Shown: one piece after another, positions 63,485 through 64,000 of the stretch
Layout: each line of letters starts with the position of its first letter
Position numbering within the stretch: the first letter of the stretch is position 1
From: Gallaecimonas kandeliae
Lineage (GTDB): Bacteria; Pseudomonadota; Gammaproteobacteria; Enterobacterales; Gallaecimonadaceae
Assembly: GCF_030450055.1 (NCBI RefSeq)
Contig: NZ_CP118480.1
Coordinates: 1,515,415 to 1,579,414, forward strand
Reading direction: 5' to 3'
DNA length: 64,000 bases
Program-made: the position numbers and the translations under genes
The notes under the pieces: generated by a model
Seen by the model: only the letters and a program-made list of their open reading frames with translations
The model's database searches: none
What the model was told of the DNA's origin: nothing

Positions 63485-63534
63485 CCTTTTCACATATGGC
63501 AATCATTATATATGGAATGGTGAATGTGAAAAGG
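63485..63534 (-). promoter_or_regulatory. ars operon promoter and inverted-repeat operator
   Basis: An 11-bp perfect inverted repeat, CCTTTTCACAT (63485-63495) and ATGTGAAAAGG (63524-63534), brackets a TATAAT (63510-63505, minus strand) with TTTTCA 16 bases upstream. One arm overlaps the -35, the other the ribosome binding site region. ATATGGAAT occurs inside (63510-63518) and again at 63111-63119 before the GAPDH gene. ArsR binding here would give autorepression. Confidence 0.6.
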
Positions 63535-63535
63535 C

Positions 63536-63561
63536 CAAAAAAAGGCGGCCATCAGGCCGCC
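63536..63561 (-). terminator. Terminator of the Bcr/CflA gene
   Basis: On the minus strand GGCGGCC-TGAT-GGCCGCC is followed by TTTTTTT. The stop codon TGA lies in the loop. Confidence 0.85.
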
Positions 63562-64000
63562 GCTTCTTTTTCCGCTTCCCTGGCTCTTGGCCACCAGGCC
63601 AGCAACAGGCCGAGGGCCGAACAGGCGGCCTGGGCCAGCACTATGGCGGTCACTGTCCCGGGCAGCAGCGCCGACAGCGCCGACACCACCCCGGCCAGAC
63701 TGAAGGCCAGGGCGCCCATCAGGGCTGCTGCCGTGCCGCCGTGCTCGGCAAAATACTCCATGTAGCAGGCCTGGTTGTTGGGGCTGATGGCACCCATGGC
63801 CCCCACCGTCAGCATCATGGCCGGCAGGAAGAGGCTCAAGCTGGGGGCGAAGCTCAGCACCAGCAGCAGGGCCCCTATGCCAAGGGCCTGGAGCAGCAGG
63901 CCGACCCGCAGTATGGGGTGGGGATCGAAGTGGCCCAGCAGGCGGCGGTTTGTCAGGTTCATCACCAGCATCATGCCGATGTTGGCGCCAAACAGCATGG
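63552..64000 (-). CDS. Bcr/CflA-like MFS drug transporter, C-terminal part
   Basis: The visible 148 residues are the last helices of a 12-helix MFS protein, with GAMGAISPNNQACYMEYFAEHGGTAAA-type residues matching the C-terminal half of Bcr/CflA drug exporters. The frame is open at the right edge; the ATG near 63998 is internal. It reads towards arsR but has its own terminator. Confidence 0.85.
   Translation of the reverse strand, partial: MLFGANIGMMLVMNLTNRRLLGHFDPHPILRVGLLLQALGIGALLLVLSFAPSLSLFLPAMMLTVGAMGAISPNNQACYMEYFAEHGGTAAALMGALAFSLAGVVSALSALLPGTVTAIVLAQAACSALGLLLAWWPRAREAEKEAAA

Noticed and set aside
1..64000. CRISPR arrays, tRNA or rRNA genes, insertion sequences and prophage genes
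   Set aside because: No regularly spaced short repeats, cloverleaf-like sequences, transposase or phage structural motifs were seen on either strand.

Overview
The window is about 64 kb of high-GC, gene-dense chromosomal DNA from a gammaproteobacterium. E. coli-like gene orders (comEC-msbA-lpxK-ycaR-kdsB; gltA divergent from sdhCDAB-sucAB-sucCD), SohB, YciK and TesB, together with a VolA/Pla-1-type surface lipase, fit the Alteromonadales/Aeromonadales side of the class. Gallaecimonas or a close relative is my best guess, from composition and gene content only, with low confidence. I saw no prophage, insertion sequence, CRISPR array, rRNA or tRNA.

Layout. 1-5.3 kb: the 3' part of comEC and the lipid A/Kdo genes msbA, lpxK, trm112-like and kdsB, closed by a terminator shared with a convergent HExxH protein gene. 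6.2-14.5 kb: a complete chemosensory operon (STAS, CheY, CheA, two CheW, a soluble triple-PAS receptor with a C-terminal CheR-docking pentapeptide, CheR, CheD, CheB) with the order of the F7/Che2 type. 14.5-18.1 kb: a convergent two-component pair (hybrid kinase and REC protein). 18.2-25.4 kb: a translationally coupled RND efflux operon with two permeases. 25.6-27.1 kb: an S10 serine carboxypeptidase. 27.3-38.6 kb: the TCA block. 38.6-48.1 kb: a diguanylate cyclase, a small membrane protein, an MBL hydrolase, tesB followed by a 232-bp tandem repeat of its own 3' end, an MFS transporter, a PfkB kinase, YciK and the lipase. 48.2-49.2 kb: sohB. 49.3-60.5 kb: a probable 3-hydroxybutyrate/ketone-body locus made of SCOT subunits, 3-hydroxybutyrate dehydrogenase, a CrbS-like SLC5-sensor kinase with a LuxR-type response regulator, a TonB receptor, a GntP permease and a secreted alpha/beta hydrolase. 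60.5-60.9 kb: a non-coding, repeat-like stretch. 60.9-63.5 kb: an arsR-GAPDH-arsJ operon for organoarsenical efflux. 63.55 kb to the end: a Bcr/CflA transporter, cut by the window.

How the parts work together. The most interesting region is 49.2-60.5 kb. Import (TonB receptor, GntP), periplasmic hydrolysis (alpha/beta hydrolase), oxidation (HbdH) and CoA activation (SCOT) would turn 3-hydroxybutyrate or its esters into acetyl-CoA units for the TCA genes nearby. The embedded sensor kinase and regulator are the obvious controllers. Three intergenic GTAC-centred (near-)palindromes, upstream of scoA, the kinase gene and the TonB-receptor/gntP divergent pair, look like the regulator's sites. Two of them lie almost exactly the same distance from the start codon. 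The second point of note is the tesB tail array: three 232-bp copies, each carrying its own intrinsic terminator, whose copy differences are silent in the tesB frame.
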